Positions 23,274-33,437 of a stretch of 64,000 bases of DNA are shown in pieces. The notes below the pieces were generated by a model that made no database searches, was not told where the DNA came from, and saw nothing but the letters and a program-made list of their open reading frames with translations. Positions within the stretch are counted from its first letter, which is position 1. Every line of letters starts with the position of its first letter. The position numbers were made by a program, and so were the translations under genes. This stretch comes from Isoetes taiwanensis (lineage: Eukaryota; Streptophyta; Lycopodiopsida; Isoetales; Isoetaceae). The DNA is taken from contig JAJEKV010000384.1 of NCBI GenBank assembly GCA_021234155.1, positions 64,501 to 128,500 of the forward strand. Reading direction: 5' to 3'.

Positions 23274-24390
23274 TTAGAATAGCACTTCTCTTTCAAAATA
23301 AGGCCTGAGATCCTTGCCATTTCTGGGATTAGGCAACAATTCCCCTTCTGGAGTCATCAAGTAGAAAGCCCCACCTGGTACCTCTTTATCAATCAGAAAT
23401 GGGCCTTCCCATGGGCTTTGAAATTTGGATAGATGCTTCTTAGTGGTCCTGCACAATACCAATTGGCCTTCCTCAAATGGATTGACAACCTGTAACTTGT
23501 CTTTGATAAGCTTTACCTTCTGTTTATGCCTCATATTGAAATCTGCTGCTTCTTGTCTCATCTCTTGCAATTGCAGCAAATCATCCATCCTATTATGTAC
23601 TTGATTTGGAGTTGGAACTTCTCCTAAATTCTCATAATAAGGGAGCTCCACAAATGAACACAAAGGAATGTCCAAATGAATAGGCATCACAGCTTGCACT
23701 CCATAAACCAATTCAAATGGTGTAAATCCTGTCGCTAACTTGTAAGTACACCTGAAACTCCATAAGGCACCTGTCAAGGCTTCATGCCAATTTCTTTGAT
23801 TATCCTTCACTGTTTTGGCCAAGATAGCTTTCAGAATTTTGTTAGTAGACTCAGCTTGCCCATTGCCCTGTGGATAATAAGCAGAAGCTTGCACATGTTG
23901 AACACCAATCTTTTCTGTTAACTGAGCTACTACTTTTCCCATGAAATGACTTCCTCGATCAGACAAAAGAATGGTTGGAACACCAAACCGAGAAATCAAA
24001 TTGTGATAAAGAAAGCTTACTGTGGTATTTTCTGTAGCATGCTTTGCTGGAATTGCTTCTACCCACTTTGTAAACATACATGTGGCTGCCAAGATATACT
24101 TATGACCTTTGGAAGATGGAGGATTGATAGGCCCAATGTAATCCAATCCCCACATATGAAATGGACCAACACTCAAAATAGGATGGAATGGCATATTATT
24201 ATGGCACCGTTAATCGCTTATGCCTTTGACACTTCTCACATTTGCTAACAAAGTCTCTAGTATCCTTGTAAAGAGTTGGCCAATAATGTCCCCAATGAAG
24301 GATCTTCCGAGCTGTGGTTCGGCTGCAAAATGCCCCCACGACAATCATGTGCTTGCTGCAACAAATCATGAGTTTGTTGACCAGCAACAC
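23274..24390 (-). pseudogene. Ty3 integrase region
   Basis: The zinc-binding HHCC module lies at 24390-24199 (ILHWGHYWPT...FVSKCEKCQRH). After a frameshift at about 24196 the catalytic core follows at 24194-23274. The catalytic triad is visible: D in WGLDYIGP, D in LLSDRGSHF and E in NGQAESTNK, with 35 residues between the second D and the E, the canonical DD35E spacing. The C-terminal part has KFQSPWEGPFLIDKEVPG, a GPY/F-type module. The core itself is open, so the damage is confined to the junctions. Confidence 0.9.
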
Positions 24391-25900
24391 ATCTTAATAA
24401 GAGACCTTCCATAGTCCTCTTATAAAGAATAGCTTCATGCACCACATAACCAGCTGCTTGTACTCTAAGAGCATGCTTTTGTTGCTTTGAAAATGATGAA
24501 GGATAAGTCTGATCTTGCAAATACCTGTATATGTTGGCATACCAAAGATCCACCGTCTCAATGAACCCTTGTAATACGCCAAAGATCCGGAACTGCCATC
24601 TTGGCTGGTCTGTTTCCTCTTCTATTTCAGCACCACTACTCAAATAGGCACTTGGATTATGAGCTCCTTGAGCCATCTTAACATACTTCAACTCAAATTC
24701 TTGTATGATAAGAGCCCATCTTGTAAACTTAGGATCTTGTACAGTCTTATTGTAAATGCATGGCAACGGGTTCACATCCATATGAATGTAAACATCTTGT
24801 ACATTTGCTGAATTCCATTGTGACGGAAGAAGATAATGTCTAAATTTGTTCAAGGCCCACTTCAATGCTAACCCAAGATGCTCCACATAAGTCCATTTCT
24901 GCTCTTGTGGAGTTAACACCCTGCTAGCATAATAATTCACATCATAATGCTTTTGCTGATTTTTCTGACATAGTGTGACAGCCAAAGCTTGCTCCCAAAC
25001 TGTAAAGAATAAATGAAATGGCTCACTCATTCTTGGAGGAATCAGCAAAGTTCTCTCTTTTAATTGTGCAAGGCACCATTCAAATGCTTCTTGAGCATCT
25101 TCCTTCCATCTAAAATGCTGCCCTGGCTTCATACAATCCACAAGTGGCTGGGTTATTTTAGCAAAATTGTGCAAATACCTCCTACTAAAACTGAGTTGGC
25201 CATATAAGCTTCTCACTTGGGATACATTTGTAGGTGGTTTGACCTTCTCCAAGGCTGCAATCTTACCATGATCCACTTGTAATCCCTTTTCTGAAACATA
25301 ATTGCCCAATAGTTTTCCTCCTCTAGTGAAGAAAATACACTTAGCAGGATTCAAACTTATGCCATACAATCGGCATCTTTCAAGAACTTTTCTGAGATGA
25401 TCCAAGTGATCCTTTCTTGGATTAGAAAAGACTGTTAAGTCATCTATAAAGACTCTCAAAAAGTCTAAAATATCATGAAAAACATATGTCATAGCTCTCT
25501 GAAATGTGGCTGGAGCATTTGTGAGGCCAAAAGGTAATACCTTGTAAGCATAGATGCCAAAAGGTGTTCGAAAAGCCGTCATTGCTTGATGTGGTGGATA
25601 GATTTGGATCTGATTATATCACGAAAGTACCCATCCAAGAAAGAATAGGCCTGATTTCCTGCAACAATATCAAGCAAAGTGTCTATGAATGGTGTAGGAA
25701 AATGATCTCTTTTGGTAGCTTTGTTGAGATCCCTGTAATCAATGCATACTCGGATTGAGTTATTTGGCTTTCTCTTTGGGACAATAGAACTGATCCAATC
25801 TGAATTTGGTATTTTGGTACAATAAATTCCGCCTCCAAAAGCTTCATAACTTCAGCCTTTACTTGCTCCTCTATTCTTTGGACTCATTCTCCTTTGAGCT
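24257..25900 (-). pseudogene. Ty3 reverse transcriptase and RNase H region
   Basis: The open part (25582-24257) starts inside RT with FGIYAYKVLPFGLTNAPATF and contains the active-site FIDDLTVFS. It continues through the connection domain (VSQVRSLYGQLSFSRRYLHNF) into RNase H (YASRVLTPQEQKWTYVEHLG). The RT N-terminus is present in other frames: at about 25620-25790 CIDYRDLNKATKRDHFP and DTLLDIVAGNQAYSFLDGYF can be read on the - strand. At least two frameshifts lie between 25580 and 25900, and another near 24330 separates RNase H from integrase. The element cannot make an intact pol. Confidence 0.9.
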
Positions 25901-25925
25901 TGTTGGACTGGTTTTGATCCTTGTT

Positions 25926-26859
25926 TCAAATCAATGGTATGAACCACAACCTCACGGTGGAATGCCTTTCAAGTCTTTGTAATTTCTTGCCAAAACATCC
26001 CCTGAATTCTCTTAACAAAGATATCAAATCACGTTCCTCCTCTTGAGTAAGATCGCCTCCAATAGTAACCAATTCTTCTTGATTTCCTTGAGAAATATTG
26101 ATGTTCTTGGTGAATGTGGTGGATTTGTAATGAAGATGGTGAGTGGTGAGTGGTGAATGGTGTGGGTGAGTGGTGATGAATGTGTTGAAAGTGGTGATGA
26201 GTGATGAATGTGGTGCGTGTGATATTTGTGGTGACTGTAATGGAGGTGGTGAATGTGATGATTGTGATGAATTTGGTGCATGTGGTGACTGTAATGACTG
26301 TGGTGAATATGGACTGATCTGATTTACCTCATCCTCCAGAATGTGCGCATGCCACCAAGCTTCTTGTACTTGTATAGTGGGCTGATTTACATTTACCCCA
26401 TCCATGCTTGATGTCAAAATCAGCATCTCTACTTGATCTAGATCAATACCTTGCTGAAAAGAAAGTGTCATCAATGGGTCTTTGAATGGACTCCTCCTTC
26501 ATGTTTACAAGAGTCTCTTGTAACTCACCTTCACCAATACTTTCAAGTCTTTGGATATACTTATCTGCAACTTGCTGCTGTAAATGACATATTTCTGAAA
26601 TTTGGGTACCTTTTAACCACTTGTACAAAGTCTTATCTTCCCTGTCACCCACTTCCAAGACATGAAAACAACTAAGACCTTGTTGCCCTGACACCATAGC
26701 ATTCTCTTTGCTGATTTCTAACTGCGGGCTGCTCAAAGAAGGATTGCAAAGAAAGATACCTTTTGCTGATTTCAGAGGATGATCTATAGTAACCTTGTGT
26801 TCTCCTTGAAAGATGTTCATTTCAAGGCTTCCTCCATGAAGTCTCAGCTTGTACGGCAT
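25926..26859 (-). pseudogene. Ty3 protease-RT linker with His-rich minisatellite
   Basis: Two overlapping frames (26859-26443 and 26474-25926) link protease to RT. The second contains histidine-, serine- and threonine-rich repeats (SPLTTHHLH, SSQSSHSPP) encoded by a GGTGAGTGGTGATGAATG-type minisatellite at about 26107-26310. The same motif fills the LTRs. A conserved TTNVHIS-like fold was not recognised. The segment LLREFRGCFGKKLQRL resembles the usual pre-RT region (evlkeFkDvFa-type). Confidence 0.6.
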
Positions 26860-27197
26860 CTAACCATGTACGGCTCAGCAACAAAGTATAAGTTTCAGCA
26901 TGCACACTCTCTGGAAATTTCAAAACCATGAAATCCAAGATTGCTTCCACCTCATAAACCTTGCATAAGACATTTCTTATGACTCCCATAGGCTGCACCT
27001 TCATTTGATTGAATGCTTTGAGCATCATAGTTGTCGGTTCCATCATTTTCAATCCAACTTGAAGCATGATATGGTAAGGCATTACATTCACTCCCTTTGC
27101 CGGTATCTATGTTGACCTCTTTGATTAGATATCCATTAATACTCACATCACAAAGAAATGGCCCAGGATCCTTGGATTGCCGGGCTGGTGGCTCCAT
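26822..27197 (-). pseudogene. Ty3 aspartic protease (frameshifted)
   Basis: One frame (27197 leftwards) has FLCDVSINGYLIKEVNIDTG, with the retropepsin DTG active site, and then loses register. A second frame (27091-26822) continues with MPYHIMLQVGL, VEAILDFMVL and LLLSRTWLDAV, equivalent to the family's C-terminal protease strands. The frameshift just after DTG inactivates it. Confidence 0.75.
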
Positions 27198-27261
27198 TCT
27201 CCTCTTGTCGGTATCATTTGATATGATTTGTTGGACTGAAATTTCTAATTTTGTTCTTCCC

Positions 27262-28908
27262 CTAACTCTTGCAACAAATTTGAGAGTAATGCATCAATTG
27301 CTCAAGAGTAAGTGTAACTTTAGTGGCCAAAACTTGGCTGATCACATCATCTTCATTTTGAATGTTCTCATCCACCATAGGAGGCATCACTATGGGCTGA
27401 TTTTCTTCTATAGACTGAAACTGTTCTGTGGGCAACACATTGAATTGCACCTTCTTAGGTGCTGACATCTTCAAAGCATGTTCCTTCAAAGCCTTTGGAA
27501 AAGAGGTCTTAGTCTTCTCTGCAATTGGCACTACTCTTGGTTCTTGAACCACCTTTTGTGATCTTGTAACGGCATTTACTTCTCCAATCTCTTCTTCTTG
27601 CTGAAATGGGTCATGCTCCACCTCAATAAATCCACAATTTACTACTGATTTTGCCTTCTCTTGCTTCTTAAGCTCCTCAATAAGAGCCTTAACTTGAGGA
27701 TTTTCAATGTACTTTGCATCTTGAATGCGAACATCATTATTAGGAAGAGGTACTGATTCAAACACTTGCTGCTTTGGTGGATACTTGTTGGTTGCCCATT
27801 CTGGTTTCCCATGAATTTTCCAACAAGTAGTCTCATCATGCTTGAATTTATCACATAACTTGCAATACAAATGAGCCTTACTTGGATACCATCCCTGTTT
27901 TGGCTGCACCATTGGTGTGGAACCCATTGAAACTTGTTGGGCAATTGGAGCTTGTGGCATCATTGGAACTTGTGGTATGATAGGTGCTGCTTGCATTGGT
28001 TGAATAGGAATCGATGGTGCTTGTTGCATAACAGCAAATACCGGATTGGCCCTCTCAAAGAATCTCTTCTCCCTACATTCTTGATCATTATGGCCCTTGA
28101 TGTGGCATCTTGAGCAGAATTTCAGCAATCTACATGTAGTATCAGAATGTCCAATAGACCCACAATACTCACAAGTAATAAACTGCACCTCCCTTGGCTT
28201 CTCACCAATTGTAAGCTTAGAAATCTTGGCTGCAATATCCTCTGTTTTATGCTCTGGAGCAGCAACTTCATGAATGTATCCTAGCTTATCTTCAGCCTTG
28301 AGAGCATACTTTTGTGCCTCTAGTAATGTTGTGGGCTGTTTAGCCTTCACCTTATGAGCAATAGCTCGTTTCAGCCCCTTCACATACCATTGGATATCCA
28401 TTTCATCATTCCTTGCAATCTTCTAATGAACCACGGCTTTGAGAACCATAATGTACCTCTGATTATACTCTCTAATTGATTCATCTTCCTTTTGTGTGAA
28501 ATTTGTCCACCTTTCCATAGTCTTATCCTTACCATGGACTTCTTGATAATTAGCAATGAATGCTTCCTTTAATTCCTGATATGTCATGGTATCTGGCTGA
28601 GTTTGTGCCCATTCCTCCCTTTGAATCTTGCAAAGAACTATAAAACCAAAGCAAGTAATCAGCAGCCCGGTAGGTAACTTACATTCTTGGCAATACCTCT
28701 CAAACTTCACAATATGCTTCAAAGGATCCCGATCCACCAGATCATCAAACTTTGGAATCCCCATTGTATCAGTAAACCCCATACCACGGTGGTAAAACAG
28801 CCATCTCTGCCTCTTCCGGGTTTCTTGAAATTGGAAAAACGAAATTGAATCTCCCTTCAATTTGAAAAACGAAATTGGATTACCGTGTAGATCGGTAAAT
28901 GGAATCAA
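27262..28908 (-). pseudogene. Ty3 gag with zinc knuckles
   Basis: One frame from 28908 to 27262 is broken only by a TAG at 28423-28425. The capsid-like part has TMTYQELKEAFIANY and KEDESIREYNQRY. Three C-x2-C-x4-H-x4-C knuckles follow: CEYCGSIGHSDTTC, CSRCHIKGHNDQEC and CKLCDKFKHDETTC. A glutamine/proline-rich segment lies between the second and third knuckles. Three knuckles is more than the usual one or two. The start at 28908 is the first Met; the true start is uncertain. Confidence 0.9.
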
Positions 28909-28933
28909 AACCTCACGGATCGAGAATTAGACC

Positions 28934-29403
28934 CCATTCCACATCACATCTCAAAGTTTAACTTGGTGCTAAGGAATATCAAAGTCTTGTGCTCAACATT
29001 ATTTAGAGTTTTACATTGGACATTGTTAGAGCCTGAACTCTAACCTTGCAAGAAGGATGAAAAACCCCAACAACCCAAGCTCAATCTATCAAAACAAGGC
29101 AATGCACAAGACAAAGAATCATCATCTCTATAGCTAGATCAATGAAAACACTCTCTCCCAATACACCGTCTCTCTGTTCTTCTCTCTCTGCTTTCGGATA
29201 ATACTACGGTGATCATGCCTCCATAATGCATACGTGCAAATATCACGCACGCGTGCATGCGCCGTATATCACTCTATATACGGTATATGATGAGTGTGGT
29301 GAGTGGTGACAAGTGTGGTGAGTGGTGAGTGGTGACGAATGTGGTGAGTGGTGATGAGTGTGGTGAGTGGTGATGAATGTGGTGACTGGTGACCACCCCA
29401 ACA
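28934..29403 (-). repeat. 5' LTR of the Ty3 element, with minisatellite
   Basis: On the - strand it begins TGTTGGGGTGGTCACC at about 29403. It carries the same GTGAGTGGTGATGAATGTG units (29290-29395) as the 3' LTR and ends near CCATTCCACATC at 28934. It also shares a TATATACGGTATATGATG stretch and a CATGCGCGTGT-rich hairpin region. Confidence 0.9.
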
Positions 29404-29649
29404 GACATTACAAGCCCCTTATCATAATGAAATGATACATATTGGTAGTGAAAGAATTTGACATAGTTGCTCGAGGAGACTGCTTGACGCTGATATAAAG
29501 CTGCTTAAGGCTGCTACACTACCTATAATGGTAGGAAACAAGAAACAAAGCATAGACTCCATGCAATCAGTAAAAAAAGTCGATGAAAATAATATAAGTT
29601 TATGATTACAATTAAGGATCACGCTCTAAAAGCATGACAAAATTAGATA

Positions 29650-30114
29650 CAATAGTCGGAATTACTAGTTAACGTAAAAAAGTATGCTCAAAAGTCAGAG
29701 CTTACATTAAGGATTGAAACAAGTATATTAAAAAAACAACCACACAAACCAACATAATAGATTGCTTACAAGCATAGTAAATAAGCATGTGACAAAAACC
29801 ATAGCACACTTGCAAAATCAAACATGTTTTTTCAAAAACTTGGTTTGGATTAAAACTAGTCAAAAACTATATATGATGGTGATAACTAATATGTAAAATC
29901 ATCTTAAATTATAATATTGACAATGCACGTAGTAATAATTTTAAGAAACTACGTTAGATATAAAATTAGTATAAGAACTATGATCATACTAGTAGTGATT
30001 ATGAAAGCCATATAGTTTTCCTTGACATTCTAAATTACATGTAGTAAAAATCACTCTTATACCAGTTTCCATCATGATTATGAATGCGAATTTAATTTTG
30101 GGGGCCTTGTGTTA
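29650..30114 (-). repeat. Dispersed AT-rich repeat, right-end copy
   Basis: Collinear with 51651-52192: AAACTATATATGAT, ACTAATATGTAAAATCAT, AATATTGACAAT, then ATTATGAATGCGAATTTAATTTTGGGGGCCTTGT. The end is the reverse complement of ACAAGGCCCCCAAAATT found at 15883 and 41906. Short indels and substitutions are common, so it is an old copy. Confidence 0.55.
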
Positions 30115-30288
30115 ATTCTAGTTTTTTTGGTTTGAATTTTAAAATTTTTGTCACACCCGGGTGGGGGGTTGATCCCTAAGGCTCGAAGGGGCCAAAAAAA
30201 ATTTTTGTAACACAAACCATTAACATCCAACATATAAAAATTAAATCCCCAACACATAACAACCAACACATAACAACCATTGACATTA

Positions 30289-30739
30289 ACAACCAACACA
30301 TAACTACCATTGACATTAATTAACACAACCATTGGGTCCAACACATTTAAATTAAAATCCCCTTAAACCCCTTTTGGTTTGGGTGCATATTCACACGGGG
30401 GTGGCGTAGGGCAGCTTAGAGCCCTCATAATTGTATTTTGCACATACTGAAATCAACACCATATAGTATTCCGCTTTGAAATCTTATAGTATTTTGCGAA
30501 TCTTGTTATACAAGATAGCAAATTTTGTACTTGCATACTCCACAAACGAGGAACTTTCGCACGGTATAGATTAAGGAATAAGGGGTGAATATGCCTATCG
30601 AACAGCTCGTTGTTCCGAGTCACCCCCGCGGTGAATATGCACCCAAACCAAAAGGGGTTTAAGGGGGATTTTAATTTAAATGTGTTGGACCCAATGGTTG
30701 TGTTAATTAATGTCAATGGTAGTTATGTGTTGGTTGTTA
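30289..30739. repeat. Long inverted repeat (arms about 115 bp, loop about 220 bp)
   Basis: The left arm (30289-30402) and the right arm (30621-30739) are near-perfect reverse complements. They include CAACACATAACTACCATTG / CAATGGTAGTTATGTGTTG, AACACAACCATTGGGTCC / GGACCCAATGGTTGTGTT and CCCCTTTTGGTTTGGG / CCCAAACCAAAAGGGG. Outside the left arm, CAACACATAACAACC units repeat. It is most likely a foldback or MITE-type element. A transcript would fold into a long hairpin that could feed small-RNA pathways, which is inference. Confidence 0.85.
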
Positions 30740-30744
30740 TGTTA

Positions 30745-32089
30745 TGGATTTTCGCAGGAAATCTTATTTTTTGAGTATATCAAAGTTGCGTTTAGATTCT
30801 ACAGCTGAAACCCTTTATCGTGTTGTACAAGAGAAATTGAAAGAGATTGTGGATCTGAGTCTAGTTGATTGCAAAAAAAACTAGTTTGTTTTGGTACAGA
30901 TGGAGCTAGTGTCATGACAGGCTGTAGGAATGGATTAGCAATTAAATTGCAGACTAGTTTCATGCCTTATGCAGTGGCAATCCATTGTATGGCCCATCGC
31001 ACAAATCTAGCTTTCAAAATTATCTCAGACTTTGCTTGTGTTCAGAAGGTTGAGAATCTTGTACGTGCAGTCAACCAATTTTATTGTCGCAGTCCACAAA
31101 GGTTTGCTTATTTCCAGCAATTTTCTATTGGATTAAGTGAGGGATTAAAATTGCTAAAGGATGTGGAAACTCGTTGGATATCCATAGCTTTACCTATTCG
31201 TAGATTATGCGATGAATATATATCTGTTGTAGGGGCTTGTGCAGAGTTTGCTGATCAAAATGAAGCAGCGGCAACTGAATTATTTGGGCTTCTTACAGAT
31301 GCTGAGACCTTACTATCTCTCTATGCTCTTACTCCATTGCTTAGGGAGTTAACCTTCTTGATTAAACAGGCTCAGGATCGGACAATTTATATCCCGGAGT
31401 ATTCTATTGCAAGAAAGGTAGCATGCACTAAGCTTGACAAAATGTATATCGGAGAAGATTGCTTTGACAAGGATGAGGCATTTTATAGATGGCAGAACTT
31501 GGTGTCGTTGCACAATGAGAATGGAGCATTGTGCATATATGTAAATGAGCAGTTCTTTCCTTTGCATTATAGGAGGAGAGGTGGACGAAATAATTATATG
31601 CGGAGAATGGAAGTGCAAGTAGCAGATTTTAATGCACTTGTTTCATCTACAAGAATTGAGATGAATTCTGTGGCAACATGTCTATCCTCTGAGTTGCGAT
31701 CAAGGTTTCCTCGGGATGAAGTTTTGGATGCTTTCGGTATCGTGTTTCCTAATTTCTGGAACAACATTACAGCACATGAGGTATTGTTTCGTAGATTTAC
31801 CACAAACTTAGGAGTCTTGCGAGATCATTTTTGTATTAAGCATGTGGTTGAAGGAGTGGAAATTGATGGTATATTAGATCTAGAAGCATTGAAAGAACAA
31901 TCAGGATTATTTGGGTCAACTATGTATGCCCAATTTGGCCTGTTAGAGAAGCCATTGGAGCAGGGTGCAGTTACAAGATTATGGGTCAAATTGACCACGC
32001 ATCAATATTTAAAGGCTGCTATGAGTGAATACATCAAGTTGGCAAATCTAGTTTTGACAATGATTCTTGGTAGCGTGGAAGATGAATGA
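30745..32089 (+). pseudogene. hAT/ZNF862-like transposase, C-terminal part
   Basis: A long frame (30869-32089) has FGTDGASVMTG, then AIHCMAHRTNLAFK and DVETRWISI. These are the conserved DUF4371/hAT landmarks: catalytic D-containing DGASVM, the CxxH-like CMAH and the TRW block. Just upstream, another frame at about 30770-30865 reads LRLDSTAETLYRVVQEKLK, matching the segment that normally precedes it, so a frameshift lies near 30868. There is no N-terminal zinc finger and no typical C-terminal dimerisation motif before the stop at 32089, so it is a truncated copy. A GCAG at 30754-30757 could be a splice acceptor. It follows the long inverted repeat directly. Confidence 0.7.
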
Positions 32090-32717
32090 GCTTTTAGCTC
32101 ACTTTCTTTTATAAAGAATAAGTTGCGCAATAGATTGGATGCAAACTTAGATGTCACAATGCGTTTATTCAAGTGCGAACGCTGAATTACATCGGTGATT
32201 GTGTTTGCAGCATCTGATCTTAATTCTACATGTAAATCTGTAGCATCCGGTGGTAAATTTTAAGGCCGATGAAGATGAACAGTGATTTGGGCAGTGCGGT
32301 TAGCATAGTGATTTTGGGCAACAATACAGGACGCCAAAATGCGCAATATAATTGTGCGCAAATAGAGCAATTTGGATTTGTTAAGTTTAGTATATGATTT
32401 TCTTTCCTACTCGCAAAGAAACCTTATGGCGCAAAACAAGTTTGAGAAGGCTCTAAAATGATAGGTGAGCTATCGCGATCTCAATGATCACGGGGGCTCT
32501 TCGACAAATATTGACCTAGTTAACATCTTTACATGTTAGATATACGGATGTGGCCAATTCGATTTTTTTGAGAAAAAATTAGTCCCATGGTTTCGCCATT
32601 TAAGTTACAACCCCTTGTTGTAACAATTCAAAAAAGGGCCAGGCCAAACTATGCTTAGCAATTCATCCAAGGTAAGTAGTGGCGAATATTTTACGCCCCT
32701 TCAAATATGTAGGGAGG
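32090..32717. other. No gene recognised
   Basis: AT-rich sequence after the transposase stop. No coding signal or repeat was seen. Confidence 0.4.
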
Positions 32718-33068
32718 TTAAAAAATACCCTGGCGTAATCCCTTTGCTGGACTCCAGTCCTTAGTTGTGGTATACTTCTTCCCCTGTAAGAAGCTTTGAC
32801 CATCCTTCAAGTAGAACTTGATGTGATGTTGAAAGGCGAGATCATTCAACTTGTTCACAGCTTGTTCTCTGTCTGAACGTTGAGAGAAAACAAACTCTCT
32901 GAAATCAGTAGTCACTTTAAGAAGCTCAATCACTGGAATGGGAGTGTAAGAATCTTCAATAATTCGAACTAATGTAGGAAGAGAAAAAGCCTTCTTCCTT
33001 CTAAGGTGCACAGAAAATTTGCTGAACATTTGGTCAGGAATACACTTTGTCCTCCAGGCGAAGGGCAA
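32718..33068 (-). CDS. Unrecognised ORF divergent from the methyltransferase-like gene
   Basis: A 116-codon frame on the - strand. The first residues are encoded inside the palindrome array. From RKKAFSLPTLVRIIEDSYTP onwards it looks protein-like, with alternating hydrophobic and charged residues and the segments VIELLKVTTDFREFVFSQRS and NKLNDLAFQHHIKFYLKDG. A possible splice acceptor (GTGCACCTTAG) before AAGGAAGAAG near 33000 suggests the true 5' part is another exon and that the Met at 33068 is not the start. I do not recognise the family. It is transcribed away from the + strand methyltransferase-like gene, with the array between them. Confidence 0.35.
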   Translation of the reverse strand: MPFAWRTKCIPDQMFSKFSVHLRRKKAFSLPTLVRIIEDSYTPIPVIELLKVTTDFREFVFSQRSDREQAVNKLNDLAFQHHIKFYLKDGQSFLQGKKYTTTKDWSPAKGLRQGIF

Positions 33069-33210
33069 AGTGTAATCCGGAATACACTTTGCCCATCAAG
33101 CGAAGGACAATGTGTATTCCGGAATACACTTTGCCTTTGGCCTGAAGGCAAAGTGTATTCCGGAATACACTTTGCTCAAACAAGAAGGCCAAAGTGTATT
33201 CAGGAATATG
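33030..33210. repeat. Array of palindromes phased at 41-42 bp
   Basis: Five units are centred at 33036/37, 33078/79, 33120/121, 33161/162 and 33202/203, giving steps of 42, 42, 41 and 41. The core is GTGTATTCCGGAATACAC, extended in inner units to a near-perfect 30-bp palindrome flanked by GGCAAA / TTTGCC. The outer units are degenerate (TCAGGAA centre). Linkers of 11-12 bp are not palindromic. Because the unit is self-complementary, both strands read QSVFRNTLCP-like peptides, which are artefacts. Confidence 0.95.
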
Positions 33211-33437
33211 TATCTTGGATTTTTGGAAAATAGTGTTCTTTTTTTGTTGTTTTTAGCTTACACAAATCACTTTTTAGTTAAATTAGAACACGAAAAAGCA
33301 TGTTTGTGCGACTTTTTTCTGGCTATTTTTTCTTCTTTTTGCTTGCATTTAACGCACAAATTAGCAAACCTTATTCTGGAATACAGTTTTCGTCCCTTTT
33401 CTACTCGTGACAGTGTTGTTTTAAACATTTCTCTGGC

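Larger units (their letters stand above)
22415..29403 (-). mobile_element. Ty3/gypsy LTR retrotransposon, non-chromodomain type, defective
   Basis: Two LTRs of about 465 bp flank an internal region read on the - strand in the order gag, protease, reverse transcriptase, RNase H, integrase (gypsy order). Integrase ends with a GPF-type module and no chromodomain. The DLRPYF-like C-terminus is reminiscent of the Tat/Athila side of the family. gag has one stop, and pol has several frameshifts. A classic initiator-Met primer site is not evident next to the right-hand (5') LTR; the bases after it read GGTCTAATTC on the - strand. I did not find matching 5-bp target duplications. Confidence 0.93.

Noticed and set aside
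30078-30344. Val/Asn-rich 88-codon frame on the - strand
   Set aside because: It is encoded by short tandem CAACACATAACAACC units and by the arm of the inverted repeat.
33030-33210. CRISPR-like array (regular repeats and spacers)
   Set aside because: The repeats are palindromic cores with only 11-12 base linkers, there are no cas genes, and the context is eukaryotic.
32969-33233. QSVFRNTLCP repeat protein on both strands
   Set aside because: The peptide repeat is a consequence of palindromic DNA units, which read alike on both strands.
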